Shown here piece by piece: positions 1 through 5,536 of a stretch of DNA of 6,199 bases. The notes under the pieces are model-generated. The model searched no databases. It was given only the letters and a program-made list of their open reading frames with translations, and was not told the origin of the DNA. The stretch lies in contig JAEFDA010000016.1 in NCBI GenBank assembly GCA_016126025.1, positions 1 through 6,199 of the forward strand. The letters are read 5' to 3'. Position numbers and translations under genes: made by a program. This DNA is from Nitrososphaerota archaeon. Its GTDB lineage: Archaea; Thermoproteota; Nitrososphaeria; Nitrososphaerales; Nitrosopumilaceae. Position 1 is the first letter of the stretch, and each line of letters opens with the position of its first letter.

Positions 1-609
1 GTGAAGCGCAAATCTGGGGTGGAGCGAGAGTACCCTCTTCTGACCGACGCTGGAGGCTACATTACGGAGGCGACGGATCGCATAACCGGGGTGGAGGTAG
101 CAGTCCCCCAGGGCGAGCACACCATCCAGGACACCATACCCATCACGGTGCGGTTTTCGGTGCAGGGGAACACCCGGAAAGCGTTCAACGAAGCCAACTG
201 GACCAAGTCTTACGAGATCAACGACGTGTCCGTCAAGATAAAGTACGGCATAAAGCTGGTCACCGGCGGCATCAGGAAGAGGAGCCTAGGCAAGCCCGTG
301 GACACCTACCGCAAGGCTGCCATATTCTGGACCAGGAACCCCAAGCTGGTCAACCCCATGAAGGAGAAGCGGGTGTGGGTACAGGTATCCAAGAACTTTG
401 CCCCCGTAATACGGCTGACCGTGGAGGAGGTGCAACAGGAGCTCTTCGACTTTGAGGAGGAATACCCCATTAAAGGCTCGGAGCTGGGCGAGGGTCGCCA
501 CAAGATCGGGGGCGAGGTGCACGTATCCTGGCAGAAGCACCACCTCATGGAGAAGAGCAGCATACGGGTGGGCATACCCGAGACCTACATCACCGTCAAA
601 GGGATATAA
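1..609 (+). CDS. Conserved-looking hypothetical protein, 202 aa (5' end may be cut)
   Basis: I do not recognise this protein. The frame opens with GTG at the first base of the window, so the real start may lie upstream; a second in-frame GTG is at 19. The product is hydrophilic, basic and rich in alternating short hydrophobic stretches suggesting beta strands, for example around residues 44-54 (DTIPITVRFSV), 73-87 and 171-176. There is no signal peptide, membrane span, cysteine pair or nucleotide-binding motif. An arrestin-like or other beta-sandwich fold is a guess only. Codon use matches the neighbours, with many GC-ending codons plus ATA and AGG, which supports a real gene over the long antisense frame. 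It is followed after 24 bases by two small genes on the same strand, so it probably leads or belongs to a three-gene operon with them. Confidence 0.75.
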   Translation: MKRKSGVEREYPLLTDAGGYITEATDRITGVEVAVPQGEHTIQDTIPITVRFSVQGNTRKAFNEANWTKSYEINDVSVKIKYGIKLVTGGIRKRSLGKPVDTYRKAAIFWTRNPKLVNPMKEKRVWVQVSKNFAPVIRLTVEEVQQELFDFEEEYPIKGSELGEGRHKIGGEVHVSWQKHHLMEKSSIRVGIPETYITVKGI

Positions 610-619
610 GGGGTCTATA

Positions 620-624
620 GAGGG
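620..624 (+). promoter_or_regulatory. Shine-Dalgarno-like site for the 50-aa gene
   Basis: GAGGG lies nine bases before the ATG at 634. It supports translation of this small gene as an internal cistron of the 1-931 unit. Confidence 0.45.
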
Positions 625-633
625 AACAAACAG

Positions 634-786
634 ATGGCAAAGTACGACGGGCTTTTGGGGCAGCCGCTGCTGGAGGTCGAGGAGCCGGACAAGGAGGGCG
701 GGATCACCTTCATCTTCAAGGACAACCGCTTCCTGTTCGTGAAGGCCGAGGGCGGCAGCATACAGGCCGTCTCCATCCCGGAGTGA
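634..786 (+). CDS. Small uncharacterised protein, 50 aa, tandem paralogue 1
   Basis: This is a short reading frame from ATG to TGA. The product starts MAKYDGLLGQ and ends SIQAVSIPE. It is acidic in the middle (VEEPDKE, residues 15-21), then has two hydrophobic beta-like stretches (ITFIF and FLFV) and a glycine turn, AEGGS, at 38-42. It has no cysteines and no known motif. It is supported as a gene by a Shine-Dalgarno-like GAGGG, by lying 24 bases behind the preceding gene, by codon use like its neighbours, and above all by its resemblance to the next small protein. Both begin M-x-K-[YF]-D, carry L12 and VEE at 15-17 and TF at 25-26, and end in A-x-GG-x-[IV]-x-x-VS after a one-residue gap. The function is unknown; a small beta-rich binding or adaptor protein is possible. 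Confidence 0.7.
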   Translation: MAKYDGLLGQPLLEVEEPDKEGGITFIFKDNRFLFVKAEGGSIQAVSIPE

Positions 787-787
787 T
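780..787 (+). promoter_or_regulatory. Strong Shine-Dalgarno overlapping the upstream stop codon
   Basis: GGAGTGAT, close to the archaeal GGAGGTGAT consensus, overlaps the TGA of the 50-aa gene and sits just before the ATG at 791. It fixes the start of the 46-aa gene and indicates that the two small genes are translated from one transcript. Confidence 0.6.
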
Positions 788-790
788 ATC

Positions 791-931
791 ATGTCCAAGT
801 TCGACAAGGTCAGGATGGCCGAGCTGGTAAAGGTGGAGGAGACCGCCGACGCGCTGGTGCTGACATTTCAGGGGGACCTGCGGGTCACCATGCGGGTGGC
901 CGACGGCGGCATAGTGTCAGAGGTCTCCTAG
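791..931 (+). CDS. Small uncharacterised protein, 46 aa, tandem paralogue 2
   Basis: This is a short frame from ATG to TAG, four bases after the preceding small gene and preceded by a good Shine-Dalgarno. The product starts MSKFDKVRMA, has VEE at 15-17, beta-like segments LVLTF (22-26) and VTMRV (32-36), and ends ADGGIVSEVS. It aligns with the 50-aa protein without gaps over the first 26 residues, with nine identities plus A/S and Y/F substitutions. One single-residue gap then brings the GG and terminal VS into register. The two probably arose by tandem duplication and may form a heteromeric pair. The last four bases, CTAG, are shared with the stop codon of the opposing phosphatase gene. The function is unknown; short length and lack of catalytic residues argue for a structural or regulatory role. 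Confidence 0.7.
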   Translation: MSKFDKVRMAELVKVEETADALVLTFQGDLRVTMRVADGGIVSEVS

Positions 932-1422
932 TCCAGAAACCTCTCGTACATCATGATGGCCGTCTCCTGTACGTCTGATTGTATGGAGCCGGGCCTCCTC
1001 AGTCGTATCTCGTTGATGGCCTGCCGCGCCCCATACCCCTTGTGCTTGACCATATAGCACGCCAAGATGGTCCCGGCCCGGCCCAGGCCCGCGGCGCAGT
1101 GCACCGCCGTGGGCCGGCCGGTCTCCGCATTCTGGTGTATGAAGTCGACCGCCGCGTCTATGTCCTCGGGCTCGGGGGCGGTCATGTCCGGGGTGGGCAC
1201 GTGCAGGTACGACACGCGGCCCGTCCACTCTGCGGGAAGGGAGTTCTCTGTCATGGTCACCACCCCCCGTATGCCCTGCTGGAGCAGCCACTCAAACTCT
1301 CCTATAGTGGTGGGGAAGCCGGATCCGGCCACCCGCCCGGGCACCACCCAGGAAAAGTTGGTCGGACGGCCGGATATGCGGCCGTGCACACTCCTCCACA
1401 GGTTCCCGGGGCGGCTCACCAT
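928..1422 (-). CDS. DUSP23-like dual-specificity protein tyrosine phosphatase, 164 aa
   Basis: This is a cysteine-dependent protein phosphatase, expected to remove phosphate from Tyr and Ser/Thr residues in the cytoplasm. The signature CX5R loop is HCAAGLGRAGT, with nucleophile Cys109 and phosphate-binding Arg115 in the 164-aa form; Asp79 in PTPDMTAP is the likely general acid. The segments NFSWVVPGRVAGSGFP near the N-terminus and RLRRPGSIQ near the C-terminus are typical of the small DUSP23/VHZ type. Length is close to that of the human enzyme, about 150 aa. I chose ATG 1422 because family members start shortly before NFSW and the 22 residues upstream look non-conserved, with less GC-biased codons. 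The longest frame starts at a GTG at 1488. A weak TATA-like TAAAAGTA lies at 1441-1448. The gene converges on the 46-aa gene, overlapping it by four bases. Substrates cannot be told from the sequence. Confidence 0.9.
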   Translation of the reverse strand: MVSRPGNLWRSVHGRISGRPTNFSWVVPGRVAGSGFPTTIGEFEWLLQQGIRGVVTMTENSLPAEWTGRVSYLHVPTPDMTAPEPEDIDAAVDFIHQNAETGRPTAVHCAAGLGRAGTILACYMVKHKGYGARQAINEIRLRRPGSIQSDVQETAIMMYERFLD

Positions 1423-1440
1423 ACCCGTGGATGGGGGCCG

Positions 1441-1448
1441 TACTTTTA
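1441..1448 (-). promoter_or_regulatory. Weak TATA-like box for the phosphatase gene
   Basis: The minus strand reads TAAAAGTA about 22 bases before the ATG at 1422. It is a poor match to the archaeal consensus and slightly close. The alternative is the TAGATAAA complement of the box at 1520-1527, which would serve the longer GTG 1488 form. Confidence 0.3.
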
Positions 1449-1519
1449 GGGTTGCCGCGTTTGGCTGGATGGTCCGGCGAACATACACCCGGATATGCGG
1501 GGCATGTCCCTCCGGCCCG

Positions 1520-1527
1520 TTTATCTA
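1520..1527 (+). promoter_or_regulatory. TATA box of the radical SAM gene
   Basis: TTTATCTA is centred about 26 bases before the ATG at 1550, so transcription should begin at or next to the start codon (leaderless mRNA). The same bases read TAGATAAA on the other strand and might also promote the divergent phosphatase gene. Confidence 0.65.
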
Positions 1528-1549
1528 GCAGGCCCGCGTACCATACCTT

Positions 1550-2605
1550 ATGGAGGCGGAGCTGTACGACCGGACCGGCTCCGGCTCGGTGCGCTGCACG
1601 GCGTGCGCCAGGTACTGCGAGCTGGCCGAGGGCCAGACGGGGCTGTGCGGGGTCCGCGCCAATGTATCGGGGCGGCTGGACCTGCTGGTGTACGGCATGG
1701 TGATATCCGGGCACGTGGACCCCATAGAGAAGAAGCCCGTAACGCATTACATGCCCGGCTCCAAGATACTCTCCATCGCGACGACCGGCTGCAACTGGCT
1801 GTGCAGGTACTGCCAGAACCACGACATCAGCCAGAGGCGAAAGGTGGAGGGCGAGAGCATGACCCCCGCCGGGGTGGCCGAGGCGGCCCTACTCAACGGC
1901 GCCGACGGCATCGCATACACCTACAACGAGCCGTCCATATTCATCGAGTTCGCCCGCGACTGCGGGCTGGAGGCCAGGAAGAGGGGCCTCATCAACATAT
2001 TCGTCTCCAACGGGTACGACACCCCCGAGTCCGTGGGTGTGATGGGCCAGTTCCTCGACTCCATAACCGTAGACTTCAAGGGCAGCGCCGAGCCCCATTT
2101 CATAAGAAAGTACGTGGGCATACCGGACCCGCAGCCCATATTCGACACCATACTCAACATACGCGACCGCACCGATATCCACACCGAGATAACCGACCTC
2201 ATAGTGCCGGAGGTGGGGGACGATGCCGAGTACGCCCGCAGGCTGTGCAGGTTCGTGTACGACGAGCTGGGGCCGGACACGCCGATACACTTTCTGAGGT
2301 TCCATCCTGACTACAAGATGATGGAGTTCGGGCCCACGCCCGTGCGCACGCTGGAGGTGCACCGCCAGATAGCCATAGAAGAGGGGCTACTATACTCGTA
2401 CGTGGGGAACGTGCCGGGCCACCTCTACGAGCACACGTACTGCCCGGGGTGTGGCAACATAGCTGTGGGAAGGTACGGCTTTGACATCACGTCGTGGAAC
2501 CTGGACCACTCCAACAGGTGCATATCGTGCGGGCACCGCATCCCCATAACCGGCAGCCTGTCGCCCGGGTATAGGCGAAACCGGTTCCACATAATCAGGG
2601 GGTAG
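1550..2605 (+). CDS. amrS: AmmeMemoRadiSam system radical SAM enzyme, 351 aa
   Basis: This is a radical S-adenosylmethionine protein related to pyruvate formate-lyase activating enzymes. The [4Fe-4S]-binding CX3CX2C motif is CNWLCRYC (Cys81, Cys85, Cys88), with IAYTYNEPS at 121-129 and SNGYDTPE at 153-160 matching conserved parts of the barrel. An N-terminal cysteine module (Cys16, Cys19, Cys23, Cys33, ending GLCGVR) and a C-terminal double pair (Cys298/301 and Cys324/327) may hold an extra cluster or zinc. All three parts are characteristic of the AmmeMemoRadiSam family, named for its frequent association with AMMECR1 and Memo proteins. Neither partner is encoded in this window. The exact reaction is not known to me; activating a partner by radical chemistry is inferred from the family. 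The start is supported by a TATA box at 1520-1527. It is transcribed alone, divergent from the phosphatase. Confidence 0.93.
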   Translation: MEAELYDRTGSGSVRCTACARYCELAEGQTGLCGVRANVSGRLDLLVYGMVISGHVDPIEKKPVTHYMPGSKILSIATTGCNWLCRYCQNHDISQRRKVEGESMTPAGVAEAALLNGADGIAYTYNEPSIFIEFARDCGLEARKRGLINIFVSNGYDTPESVGVMGQFLDSITVDFKGSAEPHFIRKYVGIPDPQPIFDTILNIRDRTDIHTEITDLIVPEVGDDAEYARRLCRFVYDELGPDTPIHFLRFHPDYKMMEFGPTPVRTLEVHRQIAIEEGLLYSYVGNVPGHLYEHTYCPGCGNIAVGRYGFDITSWNLDHSNRCISCGHRIPITGSLSPGYRRNRFHIIRG

Positions 2606-2693
2606 CATCCCCGGGCAAACCCCGCCAAACGTGACAACCGGCCTGCCCGACCCCAGCATTATGGCGCTGCAGACTCAGTATATGGGAGCGTGG

Positions 2694-3338
2694 TCACAGA
2701 ATCGCCACCGCCCGCACCGGCGAGGCGGTCGCGTCCATTATGCGCAGCGGCAGTATCACGTACCGGAACGACTCCCCCTCCAGCCTCTCCAGGTTGGCCA
2801 GGTTCTCCACGTTCACCGCACCGCTGCGCGCCAATATCTGGTGCGCCGGAAACGAGCCGGCGTCCCCCGCGTCTATGCTGGGCGAGTCGGTACCCACCAA
2901 TATCACTCCCCTGGCGGCCAGGTACTCGGCCGCGTCCTCGGACAGCCCCGGGTTCGCCGCAAAGTAGTCGTCCCTCCCCAGGTGGTCGTGCCACCCGGTG
3001 CGAAACACCACCGCCGACCCCCCGGCGATGGCATGGTGCCGCTCCTCCCATTCCGCTATGTCTCGCCGGGTTATGCGCCCGCCGGGGCCCCTCCGCATAT
3101 CCAGCAGTGCGGCCTCGCCGGCCAGGCGGTCCATCGGTATCTGGTGTATGCGGAGGCCGTCGTCGCAAAAGTGGTAGGGGGCGTCCATGTGCGTTCCCGT
3201 GTGCGGGCTCAAAAAGAGCATCTCGGAGTTGTTGCCGTCGTGCCGCAGCGTGTTCCAGGGGATCATCCTCACCTTGGGAGTCCCCGGAAAGACCTGTAGA
3301 TCCTCGGATATGTCCAAGGTCAGGTCCAGCAGCTTCAC
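2694..3338 (-). CDS. Cyclase / kynurenine formamidase family metal-dependent hydrolase, 214 aa
   Basis: This is a soluble hydrolase of the cyclase family, which includes bacterial kynurenine formamidase (KynB) and amide or lactone hydrolases. The metal-binding signature HTGTHMDAPYHF spans residues 46-57 (His46, His50, Asp52, His56). Family landmarks follow: GTDSPSID at 149-156, His166 in the AHQILA segment, and Glu178 in VENLANLERL. The length of about 210 aa is normal. The longest frame begins at GTG 3353, but GTG 3338 gives the family-like N-terminus MKLLDLTLDISED and lies about 26 bases from an ATTAAATA box, so I prefer it. The substrate cannot be assigned: the nearest neighbours are a RAM-domain protein and a radical SAM enzyme, neither pointing to tryptophan catabolism. 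The gene converges on the radical SAM gene, with an 88-base gap in which I see no clear terminator or small gene. Confidence 0.9.
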   Translation of the reverse strand: MKLLDLTLDISEDLQVFPGTPKVRMIPWNTLRHDGNNSEMLFLSPHTGTHMDAPYHFCDDGLRIHQIPMDRLAGEAALLDMRRGPGGRITRRDIAEWEERHHAIAGGSAVVFRTGWHDHLGRDDYFAANPGLSEDAAEYLAARGVILVGTDSPSIDAGDAGSFPAHQILARSGAVNVENLANLERLEGESFRYVILPLRIMDATASPVRAVAIL

Positions 3339-3360
3339 ATTACTATGATACACCCGTCCC

Positions 3361-3368
3361 TATTTAAT
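3361..3368 (-). promoter_or_regulatory. TATA box of the cyclase-family gene
   Basis: The minus strand reads ATTAAATA, centred about 26 bases upstream of GTG 3338. This predicts a leaderless transcript and decides the start in favour of the 214-aa form. Confidence 0.65.
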
Positions 3369-3449
3369 GGAGGCGCGGCCCACGCCCCGTCCCACGCCGG
3401 ATGCGGTTGCCGGCCAATCCCATACAGTACCACATTAGACCAGCCAAGA

Positions 3450-3457
3450 GTTAAATA
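3450..3457 (+). promoter_or_regulatory. TATA box of the RAM-domain gene
   Basis: GTTAAATA is centred about 26 bases before GTG 3480. It is too close to the in-frame ATG at 3462 to serve that start, so it supports the shorter, leaderless form. Confidence 0.65.
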
Positions 3458-3479
3458 CCCTATGCAGGGAATCGAACCC

Positions 3480-3740
3480 GTGCCGACGGCTTATGTGCTG
3501 CTGAACTCGGACTTGGGTTCAGACGCCACCGTGATCAAGGAGGTAAAGGACCTGCTGGCCGGCGAGACCGACGTCTCCTTCGAGATACAGGGCGTGTACG
3601 GCGTGTACGACATAGTGCTGAAGCTGATGTCGGCGGACACCGAGAACCTCCGGCACGTCATAACCAACAAGGTGCGGAAGATACCCAAGGTGCAGTCCAC
3701 GCTCACCATGATGGTCATCGAGGAGCAGGAGAGCTTCTAG
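3480..3740 (+). CDS. Stand-alone Lrp/AsnC effector-binding (RAM) domain protein, 86 aa
   Basis: The product is a single alpha/beta RAM domain like the C-terminal part of Lrp/AsnC regulators, where it oligomerises and binds amino acids or other small ligands. It begins with a beta strand (PTAYVLLNS), then an acidic helix (TVIKEVKDLL), then the typical IQGVYGVYDIVLKLMS segment at residues 37-52 with the ligand-site Gly-Val-Tyr-Asp pattern, and ends in STLTMMVIEE. No helix-turn-helix precedes it, so it is unlikely to bind DNA itself. In archaea, especially Thaumarchaeota, such short proteins are common and may modulate full-length regulators or enzymes. I chose GTG 3480 over ATG 3462 and over the longest frame from 3345 because of the TATA spacing and the family-like start MPTAYVLLN. 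Its TAG shares the bases CTAG with the convergent aminotransferase gene. Confidence 0.9.
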   Translation: MPTAYVLLNSDLGSDATVIKEVKDLLAGETDVSFEIQGVYGVYDIVLKLMSADTENLRHVITNKVRKIPKVQSTLTMMVIEEQESF

Positions 3741-4873
3741 GCGTTCCGGATATCGGCCACAGCCCGCACGGCGCGCTCCACATCCTGTGTGGTATTGTAA
3801 AAGTGCGGCGAGGCGCGCACGATCTTGAGCGGCCCGATCTCCCGGAGGGCCACCACCACCCCTTTTCCCTCCAGCCTCTCGACCACCCCGGCGGGGTCCA
3901 CACCCTCCAGGTTGAACGGCACCACGCTGGTGTGGTTATCCCCCCCATTCCCGTACACCACAACACCGGGTATGTCCGCCAGCCCCTCCCGGAGGGCCGC
4001 CGCGCATTCCATGTTGCGGCGCCGTATCATATACTGGCCCACGCCGGACACCACCCCCAGGGCGGCCTCCAGGCCCGCCACCCCCGCATAATTCCTAAAG
4101 CCCCCCTCGAACCTGCCGGGCCCGTCCTTGAAGGCTATGCGGTCACGCTCATACACCATGGCCGACTCGCCCCCCAGCAGGACCGGCCTCAGGCCCGGCG
4201 CCGCCCGGCGTCTGCAGTAGAACAGTCCGGTCCCCATCGGCCCGCACAGCCACTTGGAGCCGTTGAAGGCCATGTAGTCGCAGCGCATACTGGAGTAGTC
4301 ATATTCGATACACCCCACCGTCTGGGCCGCGTCCACAAAGAACGGGACGGCGCCCCCCAAGGTGCGGCCCACCTCCTCCAAGGGGAGTATCGCCCCGGTG
4401 TTGTACAGGGCGTGGCTCAGCGTCACCAGGGCCGTCCCCGAGTCCACCGCCGCCTCCAGGTCCCCCATCCTGAACAGCCCGTCGGGGTCCACCGGCATCA
4501 TGCGGTTCTCCAGGCCCATGCCCAGCCAGGGCAGCACGTTGGCGTGGTGCTCGTAGGCGGCCTCCCGCATCACTATGTTGGAGCCGGGCGCCGCGGACAG
4601 GCCGCCGGCCACCATGTTTATCCCGTCGGTGGTGCTCTGGGTTATGGATATCTCGTCGGGCTGGCACCGGAGCATCGCAGACACCATATGGCGGACGCCG
4701 CGGGCCGCATCCTCCACCATTGTGGCGGCGGCGCGCGAGTCGGGCCCCGCCCGGTCGTACGCCTCGGCAAACTCGGCCATAGCACGCAGCGCCGAGCGCG
4801 GCATCCTGGAGACCGACGCATTATTCAGATAGGATACCCCCGTCTCGGGGAACTCCGAGTGCATGTCCTGCAT
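3737..4873 (-). CDS. Class V aminotransferase-fold PLP-dependent enzyme, 378 aa
   Basis: This is a pyridoxal-phosphate enzyme of fold type I, related to cysteine desulfurases, isopenicillin N epimerase and similar lyases. In the 378-aa form the N-terminus has SYLNNASVSRMP. The cofactor-binding TQSTTDGIN follows at 78-86, then the ring-stacking EHHANVLPW at 108-116, and DAAQ with Asp181. The Schiff-base lysine is Lys207 in NGSKWLCGPMGTG. The C-terminal domain carries RASPHFYNTTQDVERAV, where SufS/IscS-type desulfurases would have a persulfide-forming Cys loop; none is visible, so a different lyase or transferase reaction is likely. The start is uncertain: ATG 4873 and ATG 4864 both fit the family, while the longest frame (TTG 4966) would overlap the divergent gene. 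It converges on the RAM-domain gene with a four-base overlap. The substrate is unknown. Confidence 0.9.
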   Translation of the reverse strand: MQDMHSEFPETGVSYLNNASVSRMPRSALRAMAEFAEAYDRAGPDSRAAATMVEDAARGVRHMVSAMLRCQPDEISITQSTTDGINMVAGGLSAAPGSNIVMREAAYEHHANVLPWLGMGLENRMMPVDPDGLFRMGDLEAAVDSGTALVTLSHALYNTGAILPLEEVGRTLGGAVPFFVDAAQTVGCIEYDYSSMRCDYMAFNGSKWLCGPMGTGLFYCRRRAAPGLRPVLLGGESAMVYERDRIAFKDGPGRFEGGFRNYAGVAGLEAALGVVSGVGQYMIRRRNMECAAALREGLADIPGVVVYGNGGDNHTSVVPFNLEGVDPAGVVERLEGKGVVVALREIGPLKIVRASPHFYNTTQDVERAVRAVADIRNA

Positions 4874-4881
4874 TCTTATTT
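4874..4881 (+). promoter_or_regulatory. Possible TATA box of the RecA-like gene
   Basis: TTCTTATT lies about 27 bases before TTG 4905. It abuts the start codon of the divergent aminotransferase gene, so the two control regions overlap. The match to consensus is moderate. Confidence 0.4.
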
Positions 4882-4904
4882 GTCCGGTGTGCGTACCGGA
4901 GCCG

Positions 4905-5465
4905 TTGCATACTAACCTTGCGGGGCCGGGCCCCCACATCATACTCTGCCCGAACGTATTCCCCAAGTGCGCCTATCTGGCCGGGCTGGCCCGGGACGCC
5001 GGCCGCGCCACCATATACGTGGACGCGGACATGCTGTACAGCGGGTACATGCACGCGGGGATGATGGAGCGGCTGCCCCACGTCCTGGTGCGGCGGCCGG
5101 ACCCCCCCGGCTGGAATGCGGAGCTTACAACCATGATCCGCATGACGTCCGCAGAGCCCCACCTGGTTATAGTGGACACCCTCAACGGCCTGGGCGGCAT
5201 GTGGGGCGGCCCGGTCGGGATCCGCCGGGCCGTCCACTCCATCATGCTGCTGGCGGCCCTGGGGAGGGACGTGGGCACCACGGTGGTCGTCGCCGCCGCG
5301 GCCAGGGCGGGGCAGGCTGGATACGAGCTGGCCCCCGGTGGGCGTCTGGTCGGGGGGGCCGGGCGCCTCTACCTGCTGAAGGGCGGCGAGCCTGTCCCCC
5401 TAGCGGATGCGGGATCCGCGGATCGCCCCGGCGGCGCGGGGGATCGCCGGCCTATGGGGGCATAG
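4905..5465 (+). CDS. RecA/RadB-like protein with degenerate Walker A, 186 aa
   Basis: The layout resembles a minimal RecA-fold core such as archaeal RadB or KaiC-like proteins. It has a strand and loop at the P-loop position, then a helix (AYLAGLARDAG) and a strand ending in an acidic pair (ATIYVDAD, like VIYIDTE). A Walker B-like strand HLVIVDTLNGL follows with Asp91. Next come the strand TTVVVAAAARAG where RecA proteins have their VVVTNQV sensor strand, and GGRLVGGAGRLYLLKGG at the position of the final core strands. The P-loop itself reads CPNVFPKC at residues 15-22, keeping one Lys but no glycine, so normal ATP hydrolysis is doubtful. The C-terminus is a Gly/Ala/Asp/Arg-rich tail. The start is uncertain: TTG 4905 fits the TATA-like box, while GTG 4887 and ATG 4863 are in frame, the latter overlapping the divergent gene. 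The RecA assignment is inference from pattern, not from a full motif set. Confidence 0.7.
   Translation: MHTNLAGPGPHIILCPNVFPKCAYLAGLARDAGRATIYVDADMLYSGYMHAGMMERLPHVLVRRPDPPGWNAELTTMIRMTSAEPHLVIVDTLNGLGGMWGGPVGIRRAVHSIMLLAALGRDVGTTVVVAAAARAGQAGYELAPGGRLVGGAGRLYLLKGGEPVPLADAGSADRPGGAGDRRPMGA
5403..5424. repeat. Short inverted repeats in the tail of the RecA-like gene
   Basis: GCGGAT at 5403-5408 is complementary to ATCCGC at 5414-5419, and a perfect 12-base palindrome GATCCGCGGATC covers 5413-5424. They lie in the Ala/Asp/Gly-coding tail. There is no following T-run, so a terminator is not supported. Confidence 0.4.
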
Positions 5466-5506
5466 CATGTCCCAAACGGTGTTATGAAATGCGTCCGGAC
5501 GGCAAG

Positions 5507-5515
5507 TTATATTAA
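5507..5515 (+). promoter_or_regulatory. TATA box of the ferredoxin gene
   Basis: TTATATTAA, the best TATA match in the window, is centred 26 bases before ATG 5537. It predicts a leaderless and probably strongly transcribed mRNA, separate from the upstream RecA-like gene. Confidence 0.75.
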
Positions 5516-5536
5516 GCAAAACGCCACACTCACATC

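Noticed and set aside
286..807. Long open frame on the minus strand opposite the first genes
   Set aside because: It is an antisense shadow caused by GC-rich codons. It spans the stop of the 202-aa gene and the whole 50-aa gene, and its product is Leu/His/Gly-rich with no motif.
2606..2693. Gap between the convergent radical SAM and cyclase genes
   Set aside because: I looked for a small gene, T-run or stable hairpin terminator and found nothing convincing.
3462..3490. tRNA-like 3' half on the minus strand (GGGTTCGATTCCC resembles a T arm)
   Set aside because: Only three stem pairs form, the next two positions mismatch, and no acceptor, D or anticodon arm can be drawn through the adjoining coding sequence. 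It is probably chance.
2694..4873. Possible kynurenine pathway pair (formamidase-like plus kynureninase-like genes)
   Set aside because: The aminotransferase-fold protein lacks specific kynureninase features that I can see. The genes are on the same strand but separated by an oppositely transcribed gene, and both families cover many substrates.
3803..4915. 370-residue open frame opposite the aminotransferase gene
   Set aside because: It is His/Arg/Gly/Pro-rich with no recognisable domain and fully antisense to a PLP enzyme with clear motifs.
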